Assembly: GCA_047605615.1 (NCBI GenBank) | Contig: JASGFI010000160.1 | Location: forward strand, 1 to 6,043 | Length of the DNA: 6,043 nucleotides | Direction of reading: 5' to 3' | DNA from: Taibaiella sp047605615 | Lineage (GTDB): Bacteria > Bacteroidota > Bacteroidia > Chitinophagales > Chitinophagaceae | Part shown: piece after piece, positions 5,875 to 6,043 of the stretch | Layout of the letters: each line of letters opens with the position of its first letter | Numbering within the stretch: the stretch's first letter is position 1 | Notes under the pieces: model-generated | Told to the model about the DNA's origin: nothing | What the model saw: only the letters and a program-made list of their open reading frames with translations | The model's database searches: none | Position numbers and translations under genes: made by a program

Positions 5875-5882
5875 CAAAGGTA
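5875..5882 (-). promoter_or_regulatory. -7 promoter box for lptC
   Basis: The minus strand reads TACCTTTG, identical to the boxes of the aldehyde dehydrogenase and the tRNA, and ends 30 bases before the lptC ATG. That spacing is the same as at the aldehyde dehydrogenase. A clear -33 TTG at the right distance is not seen; a TTTG at 5896-5893 is only 10 bases away. Confidence 0.6.
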
Positions 5883-5926
5883 CGTTAATGGGCAAAGCTA
5901 TGGAAATGTTGGTGGAAGGCTTGGTA

Positions 5927-5944
5927 CACCCTGCCCAAAGGGTG
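5927..5944. other. Small inverted repeat upstream of lptC
   Basis: CACCCT (5927-5932) and AGGGTG (5939-5944) can form a 6-base-pair hairpin with a GCCCAA loop. On the plus strand it is followed by CATTTAAAATT, not a proper T-run. It could be a weak terminator for a gene beyond the right edge or an operator-like palindrome near the lptC promoter. Support is structural only. Confidence 0.3.
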
Positions 5945-5971
5945 CATTTAAAATTGTCGTAGCATAATATG

Positions 5972-6037
5972 TCCCGATTGCAGCGAGAGAGCTCTTGTCA
6001 TCCCGAACGCAGTGAGGGAACTCAAAGAGAGGGAACT
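5972..6037 (+). repeat. Two diverged copies of a TCCCGA...GAGGGAACTC intergenic repeat
   Basis: Copy one at 5972-5994 and copy two at 6001-6023 agree at 18 of 23 positions and are spaced 29 bases apart. Copy two has a TCCC/GGGA palindromic core (6001-6004 with 6016-6019). GAGGGAACT recurs again at 6029-6037. The extended form GTCATCCCGAACGCAGTGAG resembles a short dispersed repeat that I recall from intergenic regions of many Bacteroidota, where it is often annotated as nothing. The 146 bases from 5898 to the window end otherwise hold no gene I can support. Confidence 0.6.
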
Positions 6038-6043
6038 AATAGA

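Overview
The window looks like ordinary chromosomal core sequence from a member of the Bacteroidota. It shows promoter boxes of the TAnnTTTG type (TACCTTTG three times, plus TAACTTTG and TACTTTTG), A-rich segments rather than strong Shine-Dalgarno sites in front of most starts, a tRNA with no encoded CCA, and a Bacteroidota-style LptC lipoprotein. A more exact placement (perhaps Chitinophagales or Sphingobacteriales) is only an impression from protein wording.

Left block (52-3447, minus strand). Reading in the direction of transcription there is a tight heptose operon: gmhA (sedoheptulose-7-phosphate isomerase), hddC (heptose-1-phosphate guanylyltransferase type) and gmhB (HAD heptose-bisphosphate phosphatase), with gaps of 12 and 6 bases. 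It is followed by an antiquitin-type (ALDH7) aldehyde dehydrogenase that has its own promoter. The trio supplies three of the four steps to GDP-D-glycero-alpha-D-manno-heptose. The kinase step (HddA) is not in the window.

Middle block (3448-4860, plus strand). A 158-base divergent intergenic region carries one promoter box for each direction. It leads to a YdjA-like nitroreductase and, 13 bases later, ccmB, the membrane permease of cytochrome c maturation. CcmB stands without any other ccm gene.

Right block (4861-6043). A promoter, tRNA-Lys(CUU) and a strong hairpin terminator come first. Then follows a non-coding stretch (about 5085-5253) with two short tandem arrays of three units each, a 10-base period TTGTGG array and a 12-base period TGTGTTACC array. 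These may be the footprint of an integration event next to the tRNA. The lptC gene (LPS export lipoprotein) is read on the minus strand from its own promoter. The right edge holds two copies of a short GAGGGA-type repeat that resembles a dispersed intergenic repeat family.

Functionally, gmhA/hddC/gmhB and lptC are compatible with LPS or glycan envelope assembly, although they are in separate transcription units. I see no CRISPR array, transposase, toxin-antitoxin pair or defence system. The most unusual material is the repeat-bearing stretch beside the tRNA.
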